Counted from the stretch's first letter, positions 1 to 12,267 are shown. The stretch is 64,000 nucleotides of DNA from Blepharisma stoltei (GCA_914767885.1 CAJZBQ010000027.1:1-64000); one strand, 5' to 3'. A program made the numbers and translations. Notes: generated from the sequence alone by a model not told the origin.

Positions 1-584
1 TAACACCCTAACACCCTAACACCCTAACACCCTAACACCCTAACACCCTAACACCCTAACACCCTAACACCCTAACACCCTAACACCCTAACACCCTAAC
101 ACCCTAACACCCTAACACCCTAACACCCTAACCCTAACACCCTAACACCCTAACACCCTAACACCCTAACACCCTAACACCCTAACACCCTAACACCCTA
201 ACACCCTAACACCCTAACACCCTAACACCCTAACACCCTAACACCCTAACACCCTAACACCCTAACACCCTAACACCCTAACACCCTAACACCCTAACAC
301 CCTAACACCCTAACACCCTAACACCCTAACACCCTAACACCCTAACACCCTAACACCCTAACACCCTAACACCCTAACACCCTAACACCCTAACACCCTA
401 ACACCCTAACACCCTAACACCCTAACACCCTAACACCCTAACACCCTAACACCCTAACACCCTAACACCCTAACACCCTAACACCCTAACACCCTAACAC
501 CCTAACACCCTAACACCCTAACACCCTAACACCCTAACACCCTAACACCCTAACACCCTAACACCCTAACACCCTAACACCCTA
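1..584. repeat. Telomere, CCCTAACA octamer array
   Basis: About 73 head-to-tail copies of the C-rich strand octamer CCCTAACA (G strand TGTTAGGG) fill the left end and stop abruptly at 584, where unique AT-rich DNA starts with GAATTC. One unit near 126-131 is a hexamer, CCCTAA, lacking CA; all other units look perfect. This is a chromosome terminus. The octamer is, from memory, the heterotrich (Blepharisma/Stentor) repeat. The array length fits a germline chromosome end, but it could be clipped by assembly. Confidence 0.97.
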
Positions 585-1366
585 GAATTCTATTTAAAAC
601 TGTATATAGGGTTGAGTATTTATTTTCTATTTAGCAATTGACGTATAAAAAATGGTTAAATAATCAAAATTAATTTAATATTAGTGCGATTAATAATAAA
701 AATAGAATGAAATAGATTATTTAAAATTTAATTTAATCTTAATAATTCCTAAATAGTAATAAGCTTCTCACCATATATGCATGATGAGCTCTCGAATATT
801 AGATATTTATTAATGGATTTTGCTGTATTATGCAACTCAAATTCTAATATCAAAGAAGTGATATAAATTATTTCCAAATAGTGACTTAATCTATTGCCAT
901 CTTATTCATCTCATTCTTAGATAAATTTTAATTGAAATATAATTTTCTATAGGCTTAAATTAAATAAAATAATATTATAATCAATTCGAAAATGGCTTGG
1001 GGTAGGTTTATAAATATTTTTTAAATTCATCAGATTATATTATTTTCTTGCATAAGTCGATAAAATCCTCGAGAGATAAACATTATTGAGGATTGAATTT
1101 CTTCAATGTAATAATAAAGCGAAAAACCATTATTCGTTTTCAATTTTAAAATTTTTTGGATTTAGATTAGTTTTGTCTTTAATTAATAAAGAACAAATAA
1201 AATGTTATAGTAAAAACGTTTTTCATTCATAATTGGATATTTAATCCTTTTCCTATTTCTCAACATACTTTTTTGAACTAACTTAAATTCATTCAGCAAT
1301 TAGTTTGGAATTATTCCATTAACCAATTTTAAAAGCAATTAATACGACGATTAATTAAATCAATAA
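585..1366. other. AT-rich subtelomeric spacer, no gene seen
   Basis: Strongly AT-rich DNA with stops in every frame even when UGA is read as tryptophan. I see no tandem repeat, no MITE ends and no RNA gene. It holds the 3' flank of the minus-strand kelch-like gene that ends at 1367. Confidence 0.6.
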
Positions 1367-2161
1367 TTAGCTGCTGCTCAAATTTTCCAAGATTTTTTTC
1401 TTCAAACAAAACTTGTAGCAGTGCATTTCTCGATAATAATGCAAGCTAATATATATCGATCCTTTATGGTTTACTCAGAAACAATTGTTATAGTACACAA
1501 ACTGGGAGTTTCCAACAATACTCCATGCGTATTCATTGTCAACTTCACTTTCCAAAATTTTCCCATTTTTTATCAGAATATAAATTCTTGAATTTATTTC
1601 AAATAAAATTTTTTGAAAATTTTGACGTAAATCTATAACAGGCAATTCTGAATAGCTCTCAATTTGGACATCATATTTATATACTTTTGAGTGCTCATAT
1701 CCACATATAATTATAGAATTTTTGAAAACAGTGCAAGCACAAAGGGAAGATGCCATTGGGAGCGGTGTTATTTGGAATCATTTATTTTCGTTTATATCAA
1801 ATTTAGATGCAAGGCATAAAAGTGAAACACCATTATAGCCTCCAAACATATAAATTGAATTTTTATAATAAATTGACCCTGCAAAGTAGCAAGGAGTCCA
1901 GGACGGTAGAGTTTTCTTTATTTTCCAAGATTTGAGATCAATGATGCAGGAAATCCCAGAGATAGGTTCATGGTTTCCATAGCAGAATAATTCTGACTGT
2001 GGCAAAAGGGCAATAGACGTTCCAAAATTTAATGTTTCATTTTTGCTTATATAAAAATGCGATTTTGCAGCTGAGTCAAGATCATAGGTTCATATTCTGA
2101 CTCTTTTGCTAGCTCTATCAATGTTGTATAGGTGATTTTCGCATAAAATAGGGTCTTCCAT
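1367..2161 (-). CDS. Kelch-like protein, subtelomeric
   Basis: Reading UGA as Trp joins two fragments into one 264-residue frame from the ATG at 2161 to the TAA at 1367. The protein has kelch-style blades: paired Gly (MFGGYNG), Tyr/Trp pairs (SWKIKKTLPSW) and alternating hydrophobic strands, with about three or four recognisable repeats. No zinc finger or kinase domain is present, so it is shorter than the B-box/kelch gene at 20029-21616, which it resembles. Kelch propellers usually mediate protein contacts; no specific partner can be inferred. Three in-frame UGA codons (in RVRIW, NENKW and NNCFW) fall where Trp is plausible. Confidence 0.7.
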
Positions 2162-2888
2162 AATATATATTATAAACATTTTAATATCCGTTTTTCATTG
2201 CAATTTTTTAACATGATGAGTCATCATATGCTTTCTGCATTTTACTTATTACCCTATTAGCAAATCTGGCTACCTTCAATGACCTAAAAGAATGAAATTG
2301 ATTAATTTAAATTGCCAAATTCAGTGATACTAATTATAAATAGGATTTAAATTTGGGTGAGCAAACATCAAATAAAAGTACTAATTTTCTATCAAAACTC
2401 GAATTTCCACTATTTCTTACTAACTCTTTGGAAGAATTAGCGCTTTATTCTTGATAACTTAATAAAAAAGCATCAGAAAAAATAAAAGAAAAAATGCCAC
2501 TTTAAAAAATTTATTAAGATTTAATATTTTGTGCTCAAAGGGAAAATGCCCAAAACTCTTTCTCGTTGAGTACCTTTTGTATAAATCATTTATAAAACTT
2601 CAAAAGATTTTATATTTTAGCAAAGGTTTCAGCAATAGTATTTAAAAATAAATTCTTCACAAAATATGATTTTACTACTTCTTTAGGTTGGATAAATTTA
2701 TATAGCAAATCATATTAAGCATCCTTGAAAATATTAACTTTATCTATTTCTTGTATGCACAATGTATTATATGAAGAGATGAATTACTACAGAAACCAAG
2801 ATCTTTTTGGGACTCTAATTTCCTTTATTTCCAAATATGGCATTTTTTGCTGGAAGTTACAAAAGGTCTGCCATATATTTTATAAATT
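2162..2888. other. Intergenic, nothing recognised
   Basis: AT-rich spacer between divergent genes. Short open stretches before the ATG at 2889 lack coding character and overlap the start of the arrestin-like gene in another frame. No repeat ends are visible. Confidence 0.5.
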
Positions 2889-3959
2889 ATGGGAGGAAAG
2901 AACTCAAAAGGTATCGATGGAGGTATGAATATCGCGATCGAGCAAAGATCTTGCCAGCCAGGCGATATGATTATAGGCATCATTAATGTGATGTTAAATG
3001 AAGCTCTTCCTCCATGCACTCTTATTCTTCAATTTAAAGGAAAAGAAGAAACCTATTGAACAGTTCAGCGATCATCAACAGACTCAGATGGAAATTCAAG
3101 CACTACTACTGACGTTTATAAAGGGAAACAGCCTATAATTAACTTCCAGTTTCCTCTATATCAATGAAATTCAATTCTCAGTCCTGGATGTTTTTCATTT
3201 CCTTTTAATATGAAGCTTCCTGATCAACTTCCAGGATCTTTTAAATATAAAAACCTAGAAGCTAAAGCAAGCATTGAATATTACGTAAAGGCGAAATTTA
3301 TATTGCCTGATAAGAAAAAATTCAAGGATAAGACTGAAGTTCATATATATAACAGATTGATTTCATTCCAAATGAATATTAATTTAGAAAAAACTAGCAA
3401 AATTGTATGTTTTTACTGCTGCGATAAAGGAAGCTGCACAATTAAATCAAAATTTAGCCAAGACGCTTTTACACCAGACCAAGTTGCTGGCGCAATAATC
3501 CAAGTAGATAATAAAAATGGGCAGGCTGATATAAAAAATATTGCTTTTACGTTGTGAAGGTCTGTCAGACTGAAAACGAATGCAGGAATTTCAACCTTTT
3601 ATCGAGAGAAAATTATAGAAGATAATTCAAGAGGACTGTTGAGTGGAGAATCTATGGAGGAATCTAATTCTATTGTCTGCAACTTGAATTTACCTTCAGT
3701 TAAAAATAAACTCGATATGATATATTCAACAAGAGGATATCTTATTGAGTGCTGCTATGCATTGGATTGCCATGCAGAATTAGATGGCTGCTGCTTTTGT
3801 GGAGGAGAAAAGCCTTCAATTGAAATGCCAATGGCATTGTATTCAATTTATACTCCTCCACAAAATATTGTTCAGCCACCTCCAGGATGGAATCCTGTGA
3901 GTTATGATCAAGCTACTTTATCTTATGACAAAGCTTATGATATCAAGCCAAGCTCTTAA
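2889..3959 (+). CDS. Arrestin-domain-like protein
   Basis: One 356-residue frame, ATG at 2889 to TAA at 3957-3959, continuous only with UGA as Trp (three codons, for example in TYWTVQR and YQWNSI). The first residues, MGGKNSKG, look like an N-myristoylation signal. The N-terminal domain has arrestin hallmarks: a QPGD turn near residue 22 followed by hydrophobic strands, and a proline-rich SFPFNMKLPDQLPGSF segment near 100-115 matching the family's FxLP..LP.S motif. A C-terminal domain with many Cys residues (CCYALDCHAELDGCCFC) follows. Arrestin-fold proteins of this kind act as membrane trafficking adaptors; cargo is unknown. No IES is needed. Confidence 0.65.
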
Positions 3960-4117
3960 TATATTTTTTTAAATTAAATATTTTATTTTTGGTCTGATCG
4001 CAAAGATAAATCTATCAACTATTTAATAAAATTATTTAAAGCATAATTGATCAACAAAGAGGTTTAGAAAATTAATTACTAAAAGAATTCGCTAGTCTAT
4101 CACTAATCTAATTTAAA

Positions 4118-4957
4118 TTAATTTTTTAAATCCGCCATTTCCACACTTTCATCTTTTCCAGTTTCTTTCAAATCAAAATCAATTGTAAAAGTAAGCACCA
4201 AGCCTCTAAAAAATTGGCAAAATACAGGAGGCATCACAATCGCCAAAGTGACCAAAACCCACTCACACAGTGACTTTACGTATTCATTAAACAATGAATT
4301 CGCATATAAAGAATAAGCAAATTCCCACTCCAGTAAGGCCAAAACCCCTATCGCAACCCAGCTCCACAAAATAGCATTAAGAAAAAAATACCAGCTCTTT
4401 TCTTTCGAATTCAGCACAGTTTCAGTATTTTTAATATTCAAAAATACCATGCAGCTCCATAGAATATTTGCAAATAAAAAGACAATGCAAGCAAAGTTGT
4501 GAATTGGCTCAAAAGGAAGCACGTGAGTCCCATTGATATCATTTGTGTAGGCAATTAATGGTAAAAATAGGCATGAAGCAATCCCAGTGTATTTTAAAAG
4601 AGCTCTCTTTGTGTTTGATAAAATTGGTAAATAATGGCAATAAGCACCAATGTACATTAGGGGTAGGACTAGGGCATAATAAGTATAAGCTGCAATCATG
4701 ACCCTATCATGCCCTCTAAAGCATCCTAAATAGCTTGGCGATGGGAGGAACGATTTGCAGTAAAAATTGCTTAAACATCCCAAAAGTAAGCTTACATAAA
4801 GAGCAACAAGCATGATTAATGCAAATAAAAACATGATTTTCGGGATGTTTACAGAGTAGATTGATTTGCCTTCTTTATATGTGTGGAAAAACATCGGTAA
4901 GCAAAACGACTGCCTGAATTCTTTATCGTTCTCTTCCATTTTCTTATTATTTAGCAA
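4118..4957 (-). CDS. Six-TM membrane protein, Frag1/DRAM-like
   Basis: A 279-residue protein with about six hydrophobic helices, a short acidic N-terminus and a charged C-tail. The pattern of a long luminal loop after TM1, the FEPIHNF motif opening a helix near the middle and the overall length fit the Frag1/DRAM/Sfk1 family, whose members act in the endomembrane system (GPI-anchor remodelling, autophagy). The family call is from the motif only and is tentative. The first ATG is at 4957; a second in-frame ATG seven codons in (MEEND) could be used instead. Confidence 0.5.
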   Translation of the reverse strand: MLNNKKMEENDKEFRQSFCLPMFFHTYKEGKSIYSVNIPKIMFLFALIMLVALYVSLLLGCLSNFYCKSFLPSPSYLGCFRGHDRVMIAAYTYYALVLPLMYIGAYCHYLPILSNTKRALLKYTGIASCLFLPLIAYTNDINGTHVLPFEPIHNFACIVFLFANILWSCMVFLNIKNTETVLNSKEKSWYFFLNAILWSWVAIGVLALLEWEFAYSLYANSLFNEYVKSLCEWVLVTLAIVMPPVFCQFFRGLVLTFTIDFDLKETGKDESVEMADLKN

Positions 4958-5178
4958 TCACTGATTGTTCTTTACTTGAGATTTAAATGAAATTCTTAAT
5001 AAATATTTTTTTGGAAGATTTAAGGACAAAGGAGTGCTTTCTCTTATATGATAATATAAATTATGAAATATCGAGCTGAGTGCTATACAAAGAATTAAAT
5101 AATGAAGCTTTCTGCTCAGCTAGATTTTCTAATAAAGGGATATAAATATAAAAATATAATTAACTCTTTGGCATAAAA

Positions 5179-7096
5179 ATGGGTAATAAAATCCCTCCAA
5201 CTCCCAGAGATTCCTTATCTTCACGCCCACAAAGGCCAGATGAAGAAGAAACGGAACTCATCAACCGCAATTCCTTCAAATTAGCTAACAAGACAGAGAT
5301 TGATATAAGCATAAATTCAAAAATCTATAAGACTTTTGATGACAGTAATATTGATTTAGCCGAGAAGAATTGATACATATTAAAAAGCATACATGTGGAC
5401 AATGATGAAAATCGAAAATTGGCGAAATTTGAAGCAAATATTCTATTTAATCTCAATCACAATAATATTGTTAAGTCCCATAGATTTTTTGAAAGCAGCA
5501 ACTATATTTGCATTGTAATGGAGAACTGCAGTAAAGGTAATCTAAGGAAAAAACTACAAGGGGATACGCCACTAAGCGAAGATTAATATGAAGTTATATG
5601 CAGCAGCTTTGTTCAGGTATCAAGTATTTACACAGTAACCTTATCATTCATTGTGACTTAAAACCTGAAAATATTTTCTGCACAGAAAAAGAATTAAAAA
5701 TAGGCGATTTTGGCTTATCAAGGATTGTGCCTACACTTGACGCACATATAAATGGTAGTTCTGGCACAACAAACTATTATTCTCCAGAAATAGAAAAAGG
5801 CTGATATAATAGCAAACGCGATATATGGGCTCTTGGAGTTATTTTATATGAAATGTGCGAATTTTCCCACCCATTTGGTGCTATCGGCTTAATCGATGAG
5901 AAGAAATATTTTTCAAAACTAAAGAAAAAAAACATGAGGCCATTCTTAAGAGATTACTCGGATGATCTAAGAGATATTATTATAAGTTGTTTAAATAAAG
6001 ACTATAAGCAAAGACCAGATATTTTTGATATTATGAAAACGCTTAATGCACATTATCCTAGAAGTAGGGAAGATTTTAATGAAGAAAATCATGATGAAAG
6101 AAATATCTTTACTGGTTTGGAGGAATTTAAAATCGACACAGCTATTTCTCCATGCATTTATTATTTGCAGCCTAATTCGAACACAGTTTTCCAGTATAAT
6201 ACCCAATTTGGTAGTCTTGAAAAGCAAAACTCTGAAGTGAAGTGAAATCATTTCGGTAGCTGATGTGTTACAGGATATGACGAAGTGGTTTTTTCTGGTG
6301 GAGAAAATTATGGGGTCACTTGTTCAACCTATAAATTTTCGTTTAAAGACCAATAAACAAATTTATAAATAGCTGCTGCCAGACTAGCTCTCCTGTGATA
6401 GGTACTTATACCCGGGCGTGCTTTTCATTTTGGAAGCTGCCCAAGTGTCGAATTAACATCGATGGGAGAGGCTAAGCTTAATTTCAGCTCATTATTGTCC
6501 TGATTCAAATAACAATTTCCCAAAGAACTCAAGTCTTGATTGGATACTGATAGGAACGCAGACTTGCCTGCCCATATTGGTTGGTGGCTATCCAAAAATT
6601 AAAAGCTATTGAGTTTTAAATTCTGAAGCCAACAAATATTACTCCAGTTTAAATGGCCGATAAAAATGGTGATCTGGCAAGGGCTGGCACAACATGGGCC
6701 AAGGCTTATGGAATGGAAGTTCCAATAAATTTGCATTGTTGGATCAATAGAAAATCCTCTACCGAGAAGGCTTATGCCAAGGTGGAAGCCATCTCCATGT
6801 CTCTGGGTAGCATGTGGCGTTATCTTTGGGAAATAGTGCTATTGGAAGTGGGACATACCCAGTGTATTTACTGCTTATGCAATAATAGTTTATATCAAAG
6901 TCCCCTCTCCAGCAAGAGCTGAACATTTGTCAGAAATATAAAAGAAAGAAAATGATGGAGTCCTTCTCAAGCATTATACTACAAAGAAAACATTTACTTT
7001 GTCACAAATGATATTGAAAACGAAATAATAACAATCTGAAAATTAGACTGCTCACAGAATACAGCGGATTCTGTCGCAGATTTAACCGAGCTATAA
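5179..7096 (+). pseudogene. Decayed protein kinase-kelch fusion
   Basis: The N-half (5179 on) is a Ser/Thr kinase: HCDLKPEN catalytic loop (Cys in place of the usual Arg), DFGLS, a T-loop ending YYSPEIEKGW, and DIWALGVILYEM with UGA as Trp. Kelch blades follow (YDEVVFSGGENYG, LVGGYPKIKSYW, YYKENIYFVTN), similar to 20029-21616. The frame is broken: a TAA at 5584 followed by a -1 shift before QQLCSG, TAA/TAG codons from about 6352 on, and shifts near 6470 and 6540. The stretch 6650-6900 has no kelch pattern and four stops. No single TA-to-TA removal repairs all of this, so I call it a pseudogene; undetected small IESs could explain part of it. Confidence 0.6.
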
Positions 7097-7167
7097 TAAT
7101 CTCCAATTTTAATAAGCAATCTCTTTATTTCACTGAATTTTACATACAATTTATATCTGATAATTAA

Positions 7168-9647
7168 ATGGAAGAGCCGAATAATAACTCATCTCCAATC
7201 GTTGCATCTTTATCAATCCCAATTATCCCTCCTACAATGGACCTGGAGTCAACCAGCGCTCTTTCTCCCGAAGCTTCTCTTTCAGTCCCTACTTTTGAAG
7301 AGCAGCCAGCCCTTGAAAAGACAATTTCAGCGCCGCCTGTGATCCGAAGACAAGCTCGAAACTTGACTGGGATTTCTGACAGATCCAATCAAAAGCTGTC
7401 TCAGCTGCTGACTCAACTTGAAGCTAATGTGATTTCTGCTTTTAACAAGCTTGTCAGGAACAATCCAGTCATCAAACAAGATTTCGAAGCTTTGATCAAT
7501 GAAGGAAAAAACCTTATGATCAGCTCGCCTTCGCCAGTCCTGCTAACAGAGTATGGGCTCGACTTGAACAATATTCTTGATAGAATACTCCAAGAAAGCT
7601 ACAACTTGGACGATGTTTTTCAGTCCTTGCTAGTCGTCAAGGACATGCAACTGGCGAATCAGAAGAAGTCTGAGGAAAACGTTAACAAGCTCGAATTGAT
7701 TTGTTCAGCAAAAGAACCGATGAGGAGAGGGAATAAAAAGAAAAGGACTTTTTTGAATGTGATTTATGCAGAACCAACAACACCGTCTGATCATCTTTAT
7801 GCGATTACAAGATTGGTGGATGACATTAAAACAAATCAGGAAATTCTTGATGATTTGGAAAGAAGTAAAGAAAAAGTGCTGGAAAACCAAGTGTTCCCAG
7901 AAGAGCAAACCCATTCGGTGGACAATATGACAGATGATATGGCCAAGGCTTTTGAAGCGAAAATTGAAAAAATAGAGGACTCAGATCTTAAGGAAACTAC
8001 TATGAAGCTGATTAAAGTTCTTAGAGAAGTATCCCAGGAAAAAGAAGAAATGCCTATTCTGAAGCTTATTAAAGTGACTGCTCATTGGAAAGAAATTCAC
8101 CCAATATTTTTAGACGCAATTGTTAAGCTACTAGATATTGCTGGCACTCAGAAATCAAAAGAGCTAAGTCAAAAGGAGCCGTCCCAAAATATATTTACTA
8201 AAGATCAGGCTAACGAACTACTAAATTCACTAACTGTTCTTGCTAATAGCTTATCAGTGGTTTCAAAAGTTCCTACAGCAACAAGTGAGAGCGATTCAGA
8301 TTTCACAAAATGTAAAGAGTTAATAAAATCCTGCAATGCTTCGCTTCAAATATTGCTAACTCCCCCCCCCTTTAAAATTGGAACAAAATATAGGTAAAAT
8401 TTCCATTTTTTTTGGTAAATTACCCCCCCTTTAAATTGGAACAAAAATTTAATTTTATAATCAAAAATTATATATAATGTTTATCTAAAAAGTTTTGATA
8501 TAAGTTAAATGTTTCTTCTTAACTAAAATTCAAAATTTAGTTATATCTTGCTCTTTTTTAAAGAAGAGAGTATCTTATTTAAATACATTTATTATCCTTA
8601 ATTGCTAAATTTTAAAAAAAAATTAATTTTTTTTTCATAAAAAATGATATTTTTTATTTAAATAGTTTTGATATAAATTCAATGCGAATTCTTAAAAAAA
8701 TATAAAAATTTAGTTATTTCTTGCTTTATTTTAAAGAACAGAGTATAAATAACATCTTATAAAACAAAATTAGCACTTTAAATTGATAAATTTTCTAAAA
8801 TTTTTTTTTTATCAATAAAAATAATAATTTTTGTGTAAATAATTTTGATACCAATTAATAGTGGCATATTAACTAATAATGATAATTTAGTTATATCTTG
8901 CTTGTTTTAAAGGATAAAGAGTAAATATCATTTTTTTAAACAAATTTATTGATCTAATTCGATAAGTTTTTGAAATTTTTTTTTTATAAAAAAATTTTAT
9001 ATTGATATTTTTTTTATAAAAAATTTTTATATTGATATTTTTTTTAAAAAATTTTCTTAAACTTCCTTTAAATTGGAATGGAATTTTTTGTTCCAATTTT
9101 AAAGGGGGGGGGAGTAAGCACTGAAAGTTTGCCAGCAACTTATCTTGAGTCTCAAAAGTACATTGAAGAATTCAATGAAATGCCAACGGTTGTCTCAAAG
9201 ACCACACTATCTTCAATCCTAAGCGAAGTCTACGCAGCCAGTGACCGAATCCCTTCAGTCGACAACTTCTGGCCTACTGATAGCTTGAATTCCTGGGACA
9301 ACGTTTTGCGGGAACTCAAAAAAGTCTCGAATGAAGCATTCCACAAGGAATCCTATGAAAGCGAAGAAGACATAAGAAGCATTGAGGACGAACTAAAAAG
9401 AGCTTTAGAAACTATTGAAGAAAAGGATAAAATTATAGAAAGCCAAGCAGAAGCTATAAAAGAAGAAAGGAAAAAGACTGAAAACGAGCTAGAGAGCTTA
9501 ATAATACAATTAAGAGAGGAAGTTAGCCAAGAGCAATTGGTGATAGAAAAAATGGCAGCCGAAATGGAGAGCCAAGCTCAGAAAATCAAAGAATTGGAAG
9601 CACTGCTGAAAATACAAGAGAGTGGGGAAGGCCAGCAGCAAGGCTAA
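7168..9647 (+). CDS. Coiled-coil protein split by a MITE
   Basis: Two open frames (7168-8356 and 9115-9647) become one 573-residue protein when 8357-9114 is removed with one TA kept; the join reads LQILLSTESLPATYLE and the length is divisible by three. The N-terminal 100 residues are Ser/Pro/Thr-rich and probably disordered, the middle is helical, and the last 110 residues form a strong heptad coiled coil (repeated EEKDKIIESQAEAIKEE-type sequence). No catalytic motif is seen and I do not recognise the family. In a heterotrich such a protein could be cytoskeletal, but that is a guess from composition. Confidence 0.75.
8357..9114. mobile_element. IES: family-2 MITE with three internal repeats
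   Basis: 758 bp removed segment flanked by TAA on both sides. Its ends are CTCCCCCCCCC plus TTTAAAATTGGAAC and the inverse. The left end carries a second direct copy of CCCCTTTAAATTGGAACAA about 65 bp in; the right end is a palindrome of the same motif. Between them lie three degenerate tandem copies of about 165-175 bp, each containing TTTAGTTATATCTTGCT or a close variant. It interrupts the coiled-coil gene exactly between two codons' worth of frame (CTA|AGC). No ORF is inside. Confidence 0.9.
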
Positions 9648-10150
9648 GAACGCTAATAAATAATCAGGCAAATCTGCTTTATGTTAATAAGAGCTCCGAT
9701 TTATGATATTGTGTTAATATTTTAACAAATTATTTTGAGGATAATAAAGAAATGATGGCTTATGTTGGCAGCAGCCCAAAATTTGGTTTTCTTAATGAGT
9801 GTAGCAGATGCCCAGATTATAATTCAGTTAAAATAGCCTTATGCTGCAGTTACAACAGAATTATGCTAGGCTTTCTGATGCTCACATTTCGAAAAATGGT
9901 TACTCTTACTTCTTTCGCGGTTTAAATCATTATGTCTAAATTTACAGTCTGATACTTTTTCAGAAATTCGCTTTTGCTGGCATGCATTTATAAGACGAGA
10001 TCACAATTACAGCACTTATTATTTTTTAGAGCAACGGGCATATGCTTCACTAGTATAAGACTATAAGACTTCATTTTTGTAATTGGCGCACCAGAACTTA
10101 GAAGGGATTTATCGCTCAGTTATAATCGGGTTATTTACGATCATAATATC
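9648..10150. other. Intergenic, nothing recognised
   Basis: About 500 bp between convergent genes. Reading frames are short and closed by UAA/UAG; no repeat terminus, intron pair or RNA gene is apparent. Confidence 0.5.
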
Positions 10151-11329
10151 TTATAGTGTGCATGCACTAAACTGCATCCCAAGTTTAAAATCTCCCACAA
10201 TTTCGATGGCGTCCTCATCCGTGCCATCTTTTGTTCTTTTTTCGAGCAAAGCAGTCCTATGCTTTCCTACAGCTTCCTTGAATCCAAACCACGGCAGCAC
10301 AAGAACTTCATTATATAGCAAAGTCCCAAAAACTAATAAAACAAACCCTATCAATTGAAGCCATAAGAAATTCTCCCATTCCAAAATCATACTAAAAATC
10401 CATACAAAAAACGTCCTTGAAGCGCCAATTGTGGACCTTGCCAAAGAACTTACATGCTTCGTTGTCGAAATTCCTGAAAAATTAAAAGAAGCAATGCTGG
10501 TCATAGTGCCCCACCATAGGAACATTAATTGTCAGCTCGCCCCTATCTGCTTTAGTGCTTGTATTGAGTCTTCAACACGGCCATCGTCACACATTTTAGG
10601 CTCATTGCAAGGGATTGCATATAAAATTGGTAAAATAAGCAAATACATACATGAGCCACAAAGCCCTTCAATTCCTACTGCTTGCAAAGGATCAACATTA
10701 ACATTTTTCAGCAGCAATTCTTCGCTTACATACATTCCTCCCAATAGCAATTCCCCAATAAATAAAACTATAACTCCTAGCACAGGATCTTCAGCTGTGT
10801 TTGCTTTATTAACGATGCTAGCAATGCCTGTTATGGCTATTCCCAAGGTAATCATAATCACCCCTGTAGTTTCGTGCCTGAATAGTCTTCTCTTTAAAAA
10901 GATTATTGAATAAATGCACACAATTACAATTATAAATCCTCTTATCATTTGGTATACAGATGCGGCCGAAAGAATAAGTCCGATAAAAATAAATGTTGAA
11001 CCCAATAAGTCGAAAAATGCTGGGATTACAAATATAAAAGGACCTAATTTCTTATACAGGCCAGTCCTTGGGGCTGGAGGAGGTGACCCTAAGATTGGCT
11101 TAGAGTCGATGCTAATTTTTCTTTTGTTGATCCTTTGCATTGTGTAGTAAATTAATAGACATAAAACTTCTCCGAAGAACATTGATGCAGTTTGGAAATA
11201 AGGATGCTCAAATTTGGCGCCTTCAGAGTGAACTATGTCCATTGCTTTAGCAGTAAGAGTGTTTGCTGTTCCTGAAATTAGCATCAAGATCATAAAGATG
11301 TAAATCAGGATATTGCTTGGGTTTGACAT
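10151..11329 (-). CDS. SLC35F6-like membrane transporter, copy 1
   Basis: 392 residues when the single in-frame UGA (in GASWQLMFLWWG) is read as Trp. Ten hydrophobic helices span the protein as in EamA/drug-metabolite transporters. Family-specific blocks match what I recall of human SLC35F6: the N-terminal SGTANTLTAK, FEHPYFQTASMFFGE, SASVYQMIRGFIIV, the P-L-A-V-G-x-EG block before a helix, and the FNFSGISTTKH block in the C-half. SLC35F6 proteins sit in lysosomal or mitochondrial membranes; substrate is unclear. A close paralogue lies upstream at 12268-13434 on the same strand, with a MITE between. Confidence 0.85.
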
Positions 11330-11596
11330 TACTAATAGAGAATTTAATTTTTCAACACAATTACGTTAAATTAATTTTTTTGAATTTATTTAGATTAAGT
11401 CAAGATTTTTAAAAGACTGTGAGTTGGTGTATGGCTGCTTCATTGATGCTTAGAAAACAAATCTAACCTATAATCATTTAGTGCTTTAGGGAATATATTT
11501 CTCCAACAAGACTTAATTTCATATCTCGATTAGTTAGCAAACGAAGTAACTGAGATCTAAATTAAGTATGCGTTTGGCATCAACAAGAAATTATTA

Positions 11597-11985
11597 TAAA
11601 CTCCCCCCCCCCCCCCTCCGTGAGCGAACAAAAAAATTTTGTTCGCTCACGGAGGGGGGGGTTAATTTTTTTTTTTAAAAAAATTTATATATAAATTTTA
11701 TAAAAAATATTTTTTTCGAAATTTAAAAAAATCCTAATTTGCAAAAATTGGGAAGCAAATATTAATTTAATTTGCAAAATTTATGTTTTAAAACGCAAAT
11801 TTGTTTAAATTAAACAGAATTAGCTCTAGATTTCATTATACTAATTATCACTTATATATCAAAATTTTTTTCCATTAAAATTTTTTCTATTAAAAAAATT
11901 TTTGTTCACTCACGGAGGGTGGGTTTTTGGTCAAAAAATGGCGATTTTTCTAATGGTTTTGTTTCGCTCACGGGGGGGGGGGGAG
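11597..11985. mobile_element. Family-1 MITE, 389 bp, intergenic
   Basis: A full-length copy between the two SLC35F6-like genes. The left side begins with a long C run and CTCCGTGAGCGAACAAA folded into a palindrome with the same motif inverted; the right side carries the motif twice in the same direction (near 11910 and 11965) and ends GGGGAG followed by TAA. The interior is AT-rich without an ORF. The right flank is TAA, the left TAAA, so the left target duplication has one extra A. Confidence 0.9.
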
Positions 11986-12267
11986 TAAGCATATTTAGAA
12001 AACAAGATGGAATTTCGTGATCTTCAAAACCAAATAATTATTAAAATAATGATTTTATATGCAAATTATAATGCTCTATATATTAGAGACTTGATTTAAT
12101 AGCTACTTAAATCAAATATAACCAATGGAATTTATCTTTTAATCCTAATTGCCAATCTCTTTAAAACTAATTCTTCAGCTTTATTAAATGTTTAGCTAAT
12201 GCGATAATAAATTTCTATTAAAGATTAAAAGATCATTTAAAGGTCGGATTCTTTTTTATAATTACAA

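Noticed and set aside
1-584. Regular short repeats that could be a CRISPR array or satellite
   Set aside because: No spacers; uniform C-rich octamer at a sequence end is a telomere.
1475-2005. Two separate short ORFs under the standard code
   Set aside because: UGA joins them into one kelch-like frame; the same happens in many genes with conserved Trp positions.
5584-6905. TAA/TAG read as glutamine to rescue the kinase-kelch frame
   Set aside because: All clearly intact genes end at UAA/UAG, and frameshifts would remain.
6653-6922. 89-residue ORF beginning MADKNGDLARAG
   Set aside because: The alternative frame on the same strand carries kelch remnants on both sides; no support for this reading.
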